A stretch of 64,000 nt of DNA, from NCBI GenBank assembly GCA_036850595.1, contig CM072151.1:21863307-21927306 (forward strand), read 5' to 3'. Origin of the DNA: Rhyacichthys aspro (lineage: Eukaryota > Chordata > Actinopteri > Gobiiformes > Rhyacichthyidae). Shown here one piece after another: positions 1-12,758 of the stretch; position 1 is the stretch's first letter; the number at the start of each line of letters is the position of its first letter. Below the pieces are notes generated by a model. The model was not told the DNA's origin, made no database searches, and saw only the letters and a program-made list of their open reading frames with translations. A program made the position numbers and the translations under genes.

Positions 1-290
1 TGAAGTCTATAGGGTCTCACCAAGTGTAAATCATAACTTTACCTTTGGAACTTACCACAGATAACTTCTATGCATATTATCAATAAAACTACAGTCTGAA
101 TGGATATATTATAGAATTAGTTCTTCTTTTTTACAATAATAACAGAAACTGCTGATATTTATGGTCAGGAAACATGCAGAAAGTTGTATTCAAGGTTGTC
201 CTTTATGTTAGTGTACTTTAAGAATAAACTCACTTCTGATGTTGATGATGAGGCCTTTCAAAAAGTAATTGGGCAGTTTTAGTTTGAGTT

Positions 291-363
291 TTGACCCTGT
301 TACATGGGATCGAACTGGCCAACCTTCCAGTTATTGGACGACCTGCTGTACCTCCTGACCCAC
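291..363 (-). mobile_element. tRNA-derived SINE fragment (family 2, head region)
   Basis: Read on the minus strand, this begins with an internal-promoter-like stretch (gtgggtcaggaggtacagca), continues with 'ggtcgtccaataactggaag', and carries a box B-like motif (cagttcgatccc, plus-strand positions 306-318). The order box A, about 35 nt, box B is that of a pol III promoter. I recognise the wording as a common teleost SINE head from general knowledge, not from a search. The body after box B is not clear, so the copy is probably truncated. It is not a functional tRNA gene: no acceptor stem pairs. Confidence 0.65.
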
Positions 364-1552
364 TTTCATTTCTTTTAAAATAAAGAATGGCTATCTTTAA
401 ATTCCAGGACTGATCTAGTCTTGCTGTGAGTTTATTTGCAATTTTTATAAAGTCTGGAAGTGTGTGCAGTTCTGGCTGATAGTGCAACAGATGTTGTACC
501 CGAGGGCCATACAGAGCCTCAGCCAGGGGTCCGTCTCAGACATGCACGCTCACATGCCCTCCTCATGTCTCATTTCATGTTGTGTCTGTCTACTGTGTGT
601 ATATCTCTTTGACGTTGTATACAGCGCGCACTCTGAAACCCACTTGGGATCCATCCAGTCCATAGCCTCATCCAGACTTCTAAGTTCGGTCTCACATATG
701 GCACTGACTGGTTGCTTGTGGAGCCCCTACGGCGGGCAAACTGTGAGTAATCAACAGGGGACGGAGTGCTAGAGAGTCTGTACATGTGTGTAACATCAAA
801 CATGGTCGCACCAAGTCATTTTAGTGTCACTGCCTTGTTGTTTAGCAGACGCAGTTGAACAGAGATGCCGCAAAAGGAACAATGTGTGTCTTAATCGATG
901 AAAAATACATTGATTTGAAGTAACTAAAATGAGATATCCTTGTCAATTTGTGTTTTCTTTCTTTGCTGATGTTAGTTTCTTGCACATTACATGCCCAAAC
1001 AAGTTTTGTTTCTTCTGTTCCAGTAATATTTATTCACAATGAAATTTTCTTTATTATAGATATTTGACAAACATGGACTGTGGTAAATATATCACAGCAC
1101 ATTGCCCTGCTCTTTCCATTTATCATCTGTATTCTGAAAGGTTGCCATTGTTCTCATTGGTCTCAGTATGCTGCTGTTGTTTATAACCATCTCTTTTTAT
1201 TGTATTTTAAATTGTTTTATTGGCCAAAGTTTGTCAAAGTTTGCCAAGCTCGACTGTAACACGTGCACTTTTCCTGGTTGGCCAGTTATGTTAGCCAAAC
1301 CAGTAGAACAAGGTCAGTCTTAATCACTTCTTTCACATTTTGCTGTTGGAGGTCAGAGCCTGCCATTAAGAAATTGTGGTGCACATTAAGTGCTTAAGTT
1401 CCTTAATGTTTTGCATTATACTGTTATGTGTTGGCTTAGTACCATGCTCCAACTTATTGCCACATTTTATATTGATTCTTGTTCTATATGCTTGGCCAAT
1501 CACATGGAGTCTTACAGCCTGAAGTGCCCAGCTTTATAAAGCTATATGTATG

Positions 1553-1567
1553 AAAAAAAAAAAAAAA
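1553..1567. repeat. Poly(A) run
   Basis: An uninterrupted run of about 15 A residues. No SINE or LINE body was recognised upstream of it, so it is listed only as simple sequence. Confidence 0.85.
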
Positions 1568-2567
1568 GACCACCACATCCATCAGCTGACAGAAACTACC
1601 TAAAGATAGCAATGATGCAGAAGTTTCAAATGGGCAACCAATAACGAGTCAGGTAAAAGACACACCCGCTCACCCTGTGATAGAAATAAAGTACAGATTT
1701 TAACATGTGTGTAAGGATAACACTACAAATACAAAGTACATGTCATCCTTGGGCTACATTATGTAAAAAATAGTTTACAGCATTCACATGCCATCTTTAT
1801 AATGCTATCTTTTGGGGAAAAAAGGCCTGCAGATTTGATATTTACACATGATATAAGTAAGTTGTGACCTGTATTTGTCAAACAAATATTACAAGGACTT
1901 CCAAAGAGGCCATAGTGAAGACTGGATGTAATAAATGACATAGAGATTTGAGTCATTTTGAAGCCTGAGCATGTTTGTATCATGCAGCATGAATCATACT
2001 TAAAGGCATTACAAGTGACACGTTGTATTAATCATAGTAATCCAATTTTGTTTATCAGTACCCAGTGCCGTGCCGTAATGAGACGCAGAAAGCCTCTTCA
2101 CAGGGTTACAGGGTGTTGCAGTGAGATAACCGACTATCAAAATGTCTTCCTTTACCAAATCGCTGTTGTCAAGCTCCCATCTCACTCTCACACAAAGTAG
2201 AGATATCCTTCCTCTGTATTTGAGCATTAATAAAACATGTCAAACAAAACTGTGCATCCCATCCAAATGCTGATACTTTAACCCGCCGGGTGTTTTCGTG
2301 ACGGCAGCTAAAACCTAAGTGTTGCCAGAAATTTGTCTCCTAATCAGTTTGCTTCTTTTTTCGTGTTTACAGTTTTATCATATGAAAACACATTTGAACT
2401 TTGAATGAGAAAGTTTAGTTAGGGATCTTCCGTGTTTGTTGTGTGTAGGTTGTTGTGGAGTTCACTGTACTCCAAGTTCATCCAAATTAAATTGCTGCAA
2501 GGTATTAAAGTTGCTTTGAAGAAGTCCCTTAAAGTTTGTCTGTAAAGTGATTAATCTATACCGCAAG

Positions 2568-2593
2568 TATATATATATATATATATATATATA
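2568..2593. repeat. (AT)n microsatellite
   Basis: About 13 uninterrupted TA dinucleotides; likely length-polymorphic. Confidence 0.95.
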
Positions 2594-3983
2594 GGTCATT
2601 GGTAGGTCATTTTGACTTTGTCAAAAGTGTGGCCGCCGCTGTCAAGGATGTAATTTCATAAACATAGCAATATGTCATTTCATTTTTCATTTGTAATCAT
2701 GCTCTGTGGCCTGCATTTATTATCTAATACCATTCTATCTCGAATAGAGATTTTTAGTTTTTAAATTATTACTTTGTTCACATCAGTGTAGACCAACCAA
2801 TTCAAGTAGTCCTATGCCTTAAGAATGAGTATGTGATTGGCCAAAGCTTCCAGTATGTGCTGAACTTTTTTACAGATTTGTTTAAATGAATAAATAGTTA
2901 TTTTCTAATACAAGGTCATTTTATCAATTATTGTACAGCTGTTCCACATTGACTTGCATTCAAAATTTGAAAACTGCAACTTACAAGCTTCAAACTGGTG
3001 CAAGGTGACAATGTTCCTTTGGAGAAGTCAGTCCAGTAGGCAACTTAGTCGAAGTAGTGTATAGGGCTAGTATAGCGTGTATTTCAGGCATTGTTTTAAA
3101 GTATTTGTACATTATTTTACTGAACATTGATAGTTTTAGATCAGTATAATCAATATATTTGTTAACTTCTAGTGTTGACATTATGTACAGTATAAGTCTG
3201 TCTTGCTTTTCTTCGCTGTGGAGAATCATATGGCCAGACTGAGATTCCATTTGCGTCAAATCGCTGCAAGGTGACAAAAGGTAGCTTTGAAGAAGTGCTT
3301 TGGAGAGATCAAACAGAGTGAGAAGGAATCGTTCCTCGGCTGTCTGATAATTAAATTGGACTCCACATATGCAGTGGGCTGCACAATCTCCATTCTGCCT
3401 GACTCTGACACTGGGGGAAAATTAGCTTAAACTGTGATATTACTTGACACTGTCCAAAGTAGACGGCAAGATAAAATAAAGCCAAAAGTGCTGATCCCTC
3501 CTAAGTAGGTGTCATACATTATGCATTTGAATTTCAAAGTGGAAGCATGGGGCAGTCCGGCACATGAAGCGTAAGTGCTGGAAGTTCCACAGTCAGCAGT
3601 GACAGTAGCTGAGCAGCAGGTAACGTTTGGGCTATGTGCAGTCTTCCTGCAAAACCAGCAATCACAAGCGAATTTGAGTGACTGTGATTGGTCTGGCATT
3701 AAAGGGAATTGATTTAACTGCTTGATTTTTTATGTAAATTGCTTCTGTAATATCACTTAGCCAAGCTATGAGGGAACATCAGACTTAAACAGGAAAATAA
3801 ATGGAGTAGGAACGTGTTGTTTACTGGCAAACAGAACAAGAATGCTAAGTAGCTATTGCCCTCACATATTTTTGGATTTACTTCAAGCTATATGTGTGTG
3901 TCACTTTAACTTAACTTTATGCATGTGTATGGAGTCCGAATTAGCATGCATTGATACCTTAACATTTGTGTTGCTAATCTTGT

Positions 3984-4037
3984 CAGACAGATCTCAGCTC
4001 AACAGTCTTTGATGAGGAAGCACAGGTCCTAAAATCA
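3984..4037 (-). repeat. Unnamed dispersed repeat, copy A (core only)
   Basis: On the minus strand this reads as the core of a repeat shared with copies at 32110-32225, 34012-34210 and 58045-58112. The conserved core is 'ttttaggacctgtgcttcct' followed by 'catcaaagactgtt' and 'gctgagatctgtctga'. Identity to the 34.1 kb copy is high over about 55 bases. Only the core is visible here. I cannot assign it to a named family. Confidence 0.7.
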
Positions 4038-5739
4038 CCCGTGTATAGCTTCAAAATTGCTGTATATGGTTTCCATGTGTTCACTTGTTTCCATTTAGCA
4101 CCACTGCATGTCAAGTACTAGGATCATTTATAACCTATTTTAGAGTAGACATTACCTTCTGCCCCATGGTTTTCACAAATGCTTATTCATTATCATGAAT
4201 ATGAATCTTTTCACATTGTCCAAATATTGTTGTTCACTCTGAATGGTTCTGGCTCCCAGTTGACTTGTTTATAGCAGACTTCATACACAGTGCATACAAA
4301 TTGCATGAGGAGACATGAAAACTGCCTTAAACAACAATCTGAACAGCATTCATTATCATAATTAATGTGCCTGAACAGTGCAGATTCATCAGTAAGCATG
4401 GCCCCATTATTTCTTGGTTTCAGCTCATCTTCTGGGACTGCAGAGGTTTGCCTTTGGGGTTTTCTTTCGGAGATAAAGCTATCTTTTTCTTACAACACTT
4501 GAACCTTTATCTGACCGCAGCATTGATCCGACGGCAGGGTACGTGTCTGGTTCTCGGGTTTATGAGGTTTGATAGAGAGTGAGTTGCTGTATCGTACTGG
4601 GATCTGTGCTGTAACTTGATCAGCTGTGATTTAATCGATCCGGCAGTGAAAACACAGAAGTCTTCAGACGTACACAGTACATTGCTCTGGTCATTTTTCA
4701 ATTCATACTGAAGTAACACTGTAGAGGTATTTTTTGTACCAGAGACACATTAGCCAGAAAGTTTTTTAATATATTATTATTTGATTTCCTGTCAAATAAG
4801 GAATGTATGTAAATCTTTTAAAATTCCACCATATAACTTTGCCATATGAGATTGAGTGATTGGCTCATACTGAATAATTATGAAAATGTAACATAGCGCA
4901 CATGGTTGACAACAAGAAGTAACGTTCTTTCTGCATACATAGTACTTTCTAATAATGCCAGAAATCAGATGACTTGGAATGAATGACTAGTCATTAAAGG
5001 GAGGGTTGCTGTTGCTAAAGAAACAATGAAAGGTGCTGTGAGGAAAGCATTTTCTTGAAACCCCTTCAGTTTGATGTATTTACAGTTGTATTTTGCATTG
5101 GCAAATTGGTCCAGGTTTACTTTTTGAACAAATTAAAAGCTGGAAAGGTCGCCATACTGTTTGTTAGGGGATGATGTTGGGACAGTGAAGAAAACAAAAT
5201 GGGGTATTACCACTTAAGTTGTAGGTTTTGTCTTTGAGTTTAGTCCTGGCTTAAATCAATACTTAATCCTAACAAAACACAGCCAAAAGAGACAAAACAG
5301 CACAGTGGGTATTTCTGATCATGAGAACATATGGATGATAAAGAACACAAATAACTGCAAACATCTTTTCAGACGAGGCCATCCATTTTTCATAATCCTT
5401 ACATGCCACAGTGGTCCAATTTAAAACTTTTTATTAGAAGATCAAAAGATGGAATTTTTCAGCACCATAGGCCTTTTCAATTTGTAGTTAAAACCAATTG
5501 CACTTGGGTGACATTGGACAAGACATAAATGTACGCAGCCTGCAGCAAGTTGGCATTTTTGGATTCACTGTTCAAGGAGAGACAGCCTTAGAATTTTTCC
5601 ATTTTAGTTGGAGGCCACAATGAGATGCACAATGACTCTGTTCACCATCCTGGCTATCACCTCACATTTGTCAGGCTCCCTTGGTTTATGTATTCTTAAA
5701 TGCAATTCCAGCTATTTAAATTTAACAGTGAAGGATTGT

Positions 5740-6060
5740 TTTCATTAGACAATGGATGGGATATTTAAACAGCTGACTGGCTTTTCAATTTCACATCTCG
5801 GGCACCGCAGCCTCGTCTGGTTCACGAGGGCTCGGTCGTTAGTGGGAGAGGGGAGCGAGGGAAGGCATGACGAAGGGCAGGGGATGGATTCATAGTTAAC
5901 GGCTAATGCAATTCAATTGAAGAGGGGGTGAAATTGAAACATTTGCATTTGAGAGACAAGTGCAGTTCAAGCATCTTATTTGAAGAGGAGGGAAATTAGC
6001 CGGCCATTGGAGAACAAATTGTCAGCCACTCGGATTGAGATGTCCTTGGAAAATGCTTTC
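5740..6060. promoter_or_regulatory. Candidate conserved non-coding element
   Basis: A block that stands out from the AT-rich background. It has balanced composition, no repeats, several CG dinucleotides, and homeodomain-like cores such as 'acggctaatgcaattcaatt' and 'ggaaattagccggcc'. Open frames do not extend through it. This texture is typical of vertebrate developmental enhancers. Conservation itself cannot be seen from one sequence, so the call rests on composition and motif density only. Confidence 0.3.
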
Positions 6061-6064
6061 TTCA

Positions 6065-7670
6065 CAGCACCTTTCTTTGCTCACTACTTTGTTGCAAATT
6101 ATGTATGGGTTGAAATATTAAGTCTAAACGAAAAAAGGCACAGTTAGATAAACTGGTTGGGCGTACCATGTTTTTGTCAGTGGGTTTGTATGACACAGTT
6201 ACTCCAAGAGTAGATTGAGTACTAAGAATGGTTTATGAATGAATAAAGTTCTAGTTTTCTTTCAGTATTAAGATTCGTCTTGTATAGTCATAAAACATAA
6301 AACAATACTTTCCTGTATAATTTGTTATCTACAGATTCTGAGCCATGTTTCTGGCATTTTTGTCTTAACGCTGGGTCAGTATTCTATTTATATACAGTCG
6401 TTTAGAGTTTCTGTGATTGACTGACTTTATAATATGTTCGGTTTATCACACATAACTTAGCCAGGAAAAAGTTTAACATTAGACAGCACATCCTCAAAGA
6501 TCTTGTGTAATAAAACATTGAATATATTTTAGTGTTTAGTGTTTCTTTTGCTCTAAATTGGCATGGAAAAGTTACACTAGCCTTCTCTGACCTTGGTTTG
6601 TATCTATAAGCGATCATTGTGGGTTTATGTTATTCATATTCATGCGCTGTTCTGTTTTGTGCTGTTCCTGTTTTGCAGTTGCTTAGCATTTTTCTCTGGA
6701 CAAATCCACCTCTGGGACACTAAAGTACATTTGATTTGAAGTTGTTACACAGTATTCCTCTGCTTGGTGGACTGGTGGGTTTAAACACTGAATGCAAAAA
6801 GACACCCTTCTCACCTCTTTGTGAAAACATTGCATTGCATGAGTTCCCTAAGCTCCATTTATAGCAAACACTGGATCATTGAGAAGGGGTCCAAGCCAGA
6901 ATAATATTGATGCAGTGCTTCATTTAACCATATTTGGAAATGCTCCACCAGATAAATTTTCCATGCCAAGGCAAATTAGGCTATTTCGAGTTGTCCAGGA
7001 TATAGAGTATCAGATAGGACCGAGCAGGTTTAGCACTCTGTGTATTCTTGTTATGGTCAAGATCTTTCGACACTATGTAGAAGGCAAATTGTTGTACACC
7101 ACAGAAAAGCTGAATGTTTTATTCAGCCTTGCATTACCTGGCAGCTGTTGGCAGACGTTTGCACAAGTTCCAGGAAGCAGAAGATGAGAGCAATGCATTG
7201 TGGGGGCTGTACATCATTCTGATAGCTAAAGCTGAATACTGTTATTCGACAACCACTACAGTCATTGACACGGCAGTTTGCAGAGGAGCAGGAATGTGCA
7301 AAGACCTTGTACAATGTAAAAATGGGTTATTTTATTACACAAATTGTACATATTATCTTTTCTGTATTGCTTATTGCATTGATTTGTGAAGATATTTTGT
7401 GGCATGTATCTTTTACACTACAGTTCTATCTACACATCTTTTTTTCATTCCTACAGAATGCCACGACACAATATAAATCGTGACAGTGGACAATGTTACT
7501 CTTAAAGGTGGGGTGTTTAAGTGTAAGGGTGTGCCATTTTTTGTCTTTTGGGTGACATTTGGAAAAGCGAAGATTGCAATTCCACACTTGCCACCTTTTT
7601 AGGGCATATGAATATGAACAAATGCATTGGAAATAGTTCTAATGATGATTTCACTTCACAAAAAAAACAT
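6065..7670. other. Gene-free stretch, nothing recognised
   Basis: Three overlapping frames of 60-102 codons occur at 6879-7389, but their translations are low in charged residues, shift frame among one another and match no family I know. No repeat families, hairpins or tandem arrays were noticed. Confidence 0.55.
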
Positions 7671-7671
7671 A

Positions 7672-7953
7672 CAAAAGTGTTTCCTACCTCACACCAAGAA
7701 GGTTGTGGGTTCGATCCCTGGGCCAGCCGACACTCAGTCTTTCTGTGAGGAGTCTGTATGTCCTCCCCGTGTTATCGTAGATTCTCCGGCTTCCTCTCAC
7801 CATCCAAAGACATGCATGTATTGGTGAATTGGTGACTCTAAAGTGCCCCAAGTGGATGAATGTGAGAGTGAATGGTTGTCCATTGTCCAGAGTGCACCCT
7901 GCCACACATGACTCCTAAAGGGACTGAGCAGAAGATGAATAAATGAATGAATA
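7672..7953 (+). mobile_element. tRNA-like-headed SINE (family 1), nearly complete
   Basis: The box B-like motif 'gggttcgatccc' is at 7707-7718. It is followed by the family body: 'ctgtatgtcctccccgtgtt', 'ccaaagacatgcatgta', 'ggtgactctaaagtgcccc', 'gtgagagtgaatggttgtcc' and 'gtgcaccctgcc'. The copy ends in a (GAAT)n-like tail at about 7936-7953. The box A region is decayed compared with the 18.2 kb copy. The family is abundant in teleost genomes (general knowledge). Five other copies or fragments lie in this window, three of them 3' parts only, as expected from 5'-truncating retrotransposition. Confidence 0.8.
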
Positions 7954-7954
7954 T

Positions 7955-9585
7955 TAGGCACATAAAGAAAAGTCAACGATAAGGTGCATCAAAAAGGAGA
8001 TGGCATGTGGATGGATTTGGACTTACCTATTGCTTAAGGGTGAGCTACTGTAAAGTTGAACTGTATGTGTAGTATACCATTCACTGTGGCAGTCCCTCTA
8101 TATCCCTTGAGATGGGATGTATTGTCCATGATAGGGAGCAGTTTGTTCAGTGTCCAATGATATGATCAGCCTCTTTTTAGAAACAGCTTGATGTTCACCC
8201 AAACAATACAACATCAAAAACTGGTTTTCCAACTAGAATGAAACAATGGTTGACATCTCCTTGGAAGAAGCGGTGCTTGATGTGACAGCTGTTCCCTATG
8301 TTTGCTGTTGAGCATAGCTTCCATTGATGACATACAGCTGTTGAAAGCTGTTTACACTCAAACTGGTGTGATCACAGCCCAGTGTGACATAAAGTGTGAA
8401 GGTTTAGTGTTAAATGAAAAAAATAGACACATTTGCAAGTGTAAACTATAATTAATGTTTATTGGATGGTTGTCAGCACTTTGTATTGTAGCCGTAGATA
8501 TGCAATATGTTATAAAAAATGTCTAAATAAAATGTATTAAAAAACTATTTGCTAACCACCTCAACAAAAAAGCTGGGAAAAATATAAAACCAAAAACAGC
8601 TACTACATACGTTACAAGCTGGATTGAGCACAAAGGACCCAGAATTGTTTGGAGTGACAACCACTATTGAGCATAAGGACTCCCCGAGTGTTTGACTGAT
8701 AAGATAAATGTGTTTTTTACTCGTGAAAACATTTGCACTAATGCGTCTCATCATGTATGACACTGCAGCTGACAGAGACAGGCCGCTGACACCAGAAAAT
8801 TTATAGCATCTAAGAGTGAAGAAATAATTCAGAATCCCTCCAAGGGACATAAACAATCTGTGCTTTCATTAATCACAGCAGCAGCTTGCCATCAGATGTG
8901 TGTGCATGGCGGGATAGTGGTATAGTTTATTGTATATTTGCACACAAACCTAGAGTGACAGGCTGCGTGTTTTGAAATTGAATGAGTCATATTGTGGAGG
9001 AAAACAGCAGATTGAAGGTCAACATATGTAGAAATGTCCCTGTATGGAGGCACGCTGCATGTGCAATATAGCACTACAGCCTCTTAGTTATGTAAACAGC
9101 CTGTTCTTTTCCCTGAGGCATAATGTGGAGCTTTAGTCATTGAAGCGTCTAGTCCTGTGTACAGTGACGCTGTAGGAGTGCTATGGGGACACACTGACAG
9201 TATTCAGATGCATGGGGTTTGCAAGATGTATGCATATTTAAAGAAGTGCATTAATATTTAGGGATCCTCATTTGATGGTGAAATATATTGTTGAAGGGTC
9301 ACTGAATCTTGTTGTCCTACGCTGTTACCTGATGCAAACCAGAGAGTCCAATGTTGAAGCACAGGGTTTCCCACAGACCCGTGCACATAAGGTCATACTC
9401 AGGAATATTCAGTTTACTATCAACAGCATATTCTGAGTAAACCAGCTACATACACTAGTGGTGGGAGCAGGTTCCTTGACATAGGTATCTTATGTATGAT
9501 ATGCATTCAAAGCAACTTTTACATCTTGACCCTACCGGAAGAGTGATGTGGAAAAGCTATATTGCAATTAAGGTGTTTGCTGCAG
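7955..9585. other. Gene-free stretch, nothing recognised
   Basis: A minus-strand frame of 103 codons (8545-8856) is rich in Ser, Phe and Cys and resembles no protein. No tandem repeats or mobile-element ends were noticed. Confidence 0.55.
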
Positions 9586-9589
9586 TGCC

Positions 9590-9886
9590 ATTCATGTGTT
9601 TTCTACTGCCTATCCTTTAGGCAGGGAGCTAGAATCTATCCCAGCTGCTTGGGCTGTGTGCCATGGTCTACCCACTTAATCATAAGGCTAACATATAATC
9701 TTTCACCATTCACCATTGGATATTTAGATTCTCCAATTGATGTATTTAAATGGTGTAAGGGTATGCATAGAAAAACAAAGAAAAAAACAAACAAACAAAA
9801 AGAAACAAACATGCTGAATCTACAAAGAAAGTGCAGGTATCGATCCCATGACCTTGCTGTGAGGCAGGAGTATTAACCACACAGGT
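9590..9886 (-). mobile_element. tRNA-like-headed SINE (family 1), inverted copy with internal simple repeat
   Basis: On the minus strand this starts 'cctgtgtggttaatactcct' and 'gcctcacagcaaggtcatgg', with box B-like 'gggatcgatacc' at plus-strand 9835-9846. The body continues with 'caattggagaatctaaatat', then 'cagctgggatagattctagc' near 9625-9645. The segment that should read 'catgttctccccgtg' is replaced by a TTTG-rich tract (plus-strand AAAC/AAAG at about 9773-9808), so a simple repeat has expanded inside the element. The order of blocks is otherwise that of the 18.2 kb copy. Confidence 0.75.
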
Positions 9887-11313
9887 TTTTTTTTTAATTG
9901 CTGCTGCAATGATGCAAAGAACTGTCAACTGTGTTCAGTGGCAGTTTAATCTGTGTGCATTTGTTTCACTGTCTTGAAATCAACTCAGTATAAAACTATA
10001 TATAGAACAAAAAGAAATAGCATGCCTGTTAAGGCAAGAATTTCAACATCCTTAGAGTCAATTGTTAGTTTCATGGAACAAATTCTTGGGTTTGTGTTCC
10101 ATCACATGCCTTAACCTATGTTCCCGCCTAATGGGAAAAAAACCCTCTATTCATTACTCTAGTGTTTAAAATCACTTTCACACAGTGCAATTTTGGCCAG
10201 ACAAATATCTGACAGTGTCAAATACTTGTAGTTGTAGAAGTTTTGCAGCCCCATTAGGATGACTAACACAAAGCAAAGCCTGTGTTTTCACTGCTGTCTG
10301 TTTCTCCAAACTGAGGTTGTGCTGACACTTACCAACTGTTGGGAATAGATTGCTATCCCGGAGTATCTCATGGACCATGTTTTCTAAATTACTGGATCAT
10401 CCAGGACTTTGCTTGTGTTAAAAATGGATACAATATGCTGGGAACCATATGTCAGCATATGAGTCTTTCTTAAAGACAACTTTAACACATGGTAGAACAC
10501 ATCAGTTCATGCTGTTTACTGCATTATGCTCAGTAAACATATGTTTAACGGGACAGTTAAAGGTAACTGCTAAGCTCTGGAGTGTAATTTTGGGAACGTT
10601 TCTTCTTCCTAGCACAAATATAACCCCGTCCCCAGAGTTGCATGAGCAAATTGCAAGTTGTTCACGTCTTGGCCAAACTTTTGGATGTTGTCACTGTTTG
10701 TGTGTTCTCGGCTCGTCTCGCTTTCCGTCTTTGATGCATTAGAGGCAGGTTGTTTGATAAAGACATGACAGTTTCCCAGACTTGTGAGTGTGTGTGCCTA
10801 TTGACAGTTCCAGATTGCTGTGAAACGCATTGAGAGAACAGTCTATTCCCCTCTCAGTCTGCAGCACAGGCAACATCCATCACGGCTGACAGCGGTAGGG
10901 GATGGGGAGGGGGACTGACAGGTGAACACTGATCCTAATTCTGAAGGGGATTTTTGTTTAAAGCTTGAATAAACAGAGCTTTACATTACAAAGAGGAAGG
11001 GCAGCCGTTCCAGAGGAGTTCTTTTCACTAGTCACACACAAGTTAATTAAAGCAGTGCGATGTAACTTTTCACCGTAAAGCACATAGCCTTGGATTCATT
11101 AGAACAGACAGACTCAAAGTCATTTTAATGGTTACCAGACATGAATAATAAAAAATAGTCACAGTGCACGATTTACTGTACTATGCAAGTCTAACTGATG
11201 GGACACATTATCATCTTGTGGCAAAACACAAGAAAATAAAATTGAGCTAACATATCAAACCTAATCTCCTTAAAGATGGTCAAACAGGTAACCAAATGTA
11301 CTATAGTTTTAGT

Positions 11314-11366
11314 AGAAGGCATCTGGTTGTGAGTTTGAAAGAAGAACCACTGTCCAGATGCCTTCT
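11314..11366. repeat. Perfect 13-bp inverted repeat (hairpin)
   Basis: The arms 'agaaggcatctgg' (11314-11326) and 'ccagatgccttct' (11354-11366) pair perfectly around a 27-nt loop. No coding or mobile-element context explains it. It could be the remnant of a small inverted-repeat element or chance structure. Confidence 0.8.
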
Positions 11367-11555
11367 TTAAAAACAGATTTTATTTTTAACTTAAGTGCTT
11401 TGCAAATGGTATAAGTTCATTTACATGGAAAATGGAGAACAATGGAGAATGTTCTGAGGCTGGCGAATGTGGGAATACGCTAACTTTGACAATACATTAC
11501 AATACTACAATAATAAAAGGCAACTGTCAAGATATAAATGGTAAATTACTGTTAT

Positions 11556-11620
11556 CTGGGGCTTGATATAAACAATTTTCCACATAAGCCTCTGTGGCTA
11601 TTGTCTTTCAAAGGTTATTA
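11556..11620 (+). repeat. Local imperfect repeat, copy 1
   Basis: The segment with 'cataagcctctgtggctatt' and 'gtctttcaaaggtta' matches 12759-12817 in the same orientation with a few substitutions and small indels, about 1.2 kb away. This is either two copies of a dispersed repeat or an old local duplication. Confidence 0.6.
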
Positions 11621-12532
11621 CAGATTATTTTAATGCCTAATAAATTTACAGTGAACTGCTCCAGCTGTAAGATGGAAAATTACACATGTGTCACTGACTA
11701 TACTCCTTGCATCAGGTGTAAGAGTGGGCTCTTGGTAAACTTTGAATAAGACTGAAATTAGGTTCTGCTGGAAACACAAATTAGCACTTTACACCTATTT
11801 AGATGTTAGCATTTCTGTTTGTTGTCCTTCACTATTCGGTGGCCTCAGAGTGCTTCTCAACTAAATGCTGATTGATTGGTTGAGGTTTTTAATTAGTTTA
11901 AGCAGAAATGTGAGACTGTCTGACACAAAATGAGAAAAATGTCTTGAAATTTGCTTTTTGACATTCACCTGTGCCCCCAAATTGGAGGTAACCTCGCAAA
12001 ACATGTGCAATCAGTCAAAATGGTAAAACCCTGACATTTCTAAACAAAAAGGTCAATGATCTTTAAAGGCCTGCATGTCTAATTGGGCAGTGTTTTTACT
12101 AGGATTTCGAAGATTTACAACTTGGTCACTTCAACAGCTTTGACTGAAGCCACATGGCTCTCAGGGATAGTCCACTCGGTCAAAGCATGTGGTCAGGGCC
12201 TACCAGAATCCACATTCACTTTTCTTGGTATTTGGGATCCTTATCTAGCTGCAGGCATGGACGCTTCATATTCAACACAAGGTGGTCAAAAACATTGGTT
12301 ATAGTTTAATGGAATTCAAAGTCAGCTCTAAGCACACCCAAAATTATGATTAATTATTTCCAAGTAGGGTCAGGGAGTGTAACAGAAGTTCGGACTCTTG
12401 TGTAGCAAGAAGCTTGTTGGACTGATTTCAGCGATGGCCTTCCATGCAACTGTGTGGAGTCTTCATGTGTAGACAAGCATGTATACTGTAGGTGCATGTC
12501 TCTTTAAATGTAGTCCTATAATTAAGCGGTGA

Positions 12533-12612
12533 TTTTCCAGGTTGTACCCATCTTATGCTTAAAGTTGTTGAGATAGGCTCCAGCCCCCTGTGACCCATTA
12601 AGGGCACAATGT
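12533..12612 (+). mobile_element. SINE family 1, 3' fragment
   Basis: It contains 'ccaggttgtacccatc' and then 'gagataggctccagccccct' with 'gtgaccc', the 3' landmark of family 1 also seen near 9630 (inverted), 18520 and 19355. No head with boxes A and B is present. Confidence 0.6.
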
Positions 12613-12758
12613 GTTATGTTGGTTTAATATAAATGAACAGAGAAGCTTTTACTTCGTCTGTAAATTTAACCTAGAGCATTAGCATTAGCATATTTCCTTC
12701 CATGCTACTTGACCAATGAAAGCTAATTGTTGCTATTTAAATGTTGCATATTGAATCA

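Larger units (their letters stand above)
364..5735. other. Gene-free stretch with simple repeats and one dispersed-repeat copy
   Basis: Open frames here stay at or below about 100 codons, overlap one another on both strands and show no recognisable domain. The stretch at 480-870 is somewhat richer in CG than its surroundings, but I could not read an exon in it. Simple sequence: an A-run at 1553-1567 and (AT)n at 2568-2593. One minus-strand copy of the unnamed dispersed repeat lies at 3984-4037. The rest looks unique and AT-rich. Confidence 0.6.
9890..12530. other. Gene-free stretch with a short hairpin and one half of a local repeat pair
   Basis: No gene is recognised. The 10.8-11.0 kb part is somewhat richer in GC. 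A 13-bp perfect inverted repeat lies at 11314-11366. A roughly 60-bp segment at 11556-11620 recurs, diverged, at 12759-12817. Confidence 0.55.

Noticed and set aside
7707..7718. tRNA gene suggested by the box B motif
   Set aside because: No cloverleaf or acceptor stem can be drawn; the context is a SINE body. The same applies to the boxes at 306, 9836, 18254 and 52945.
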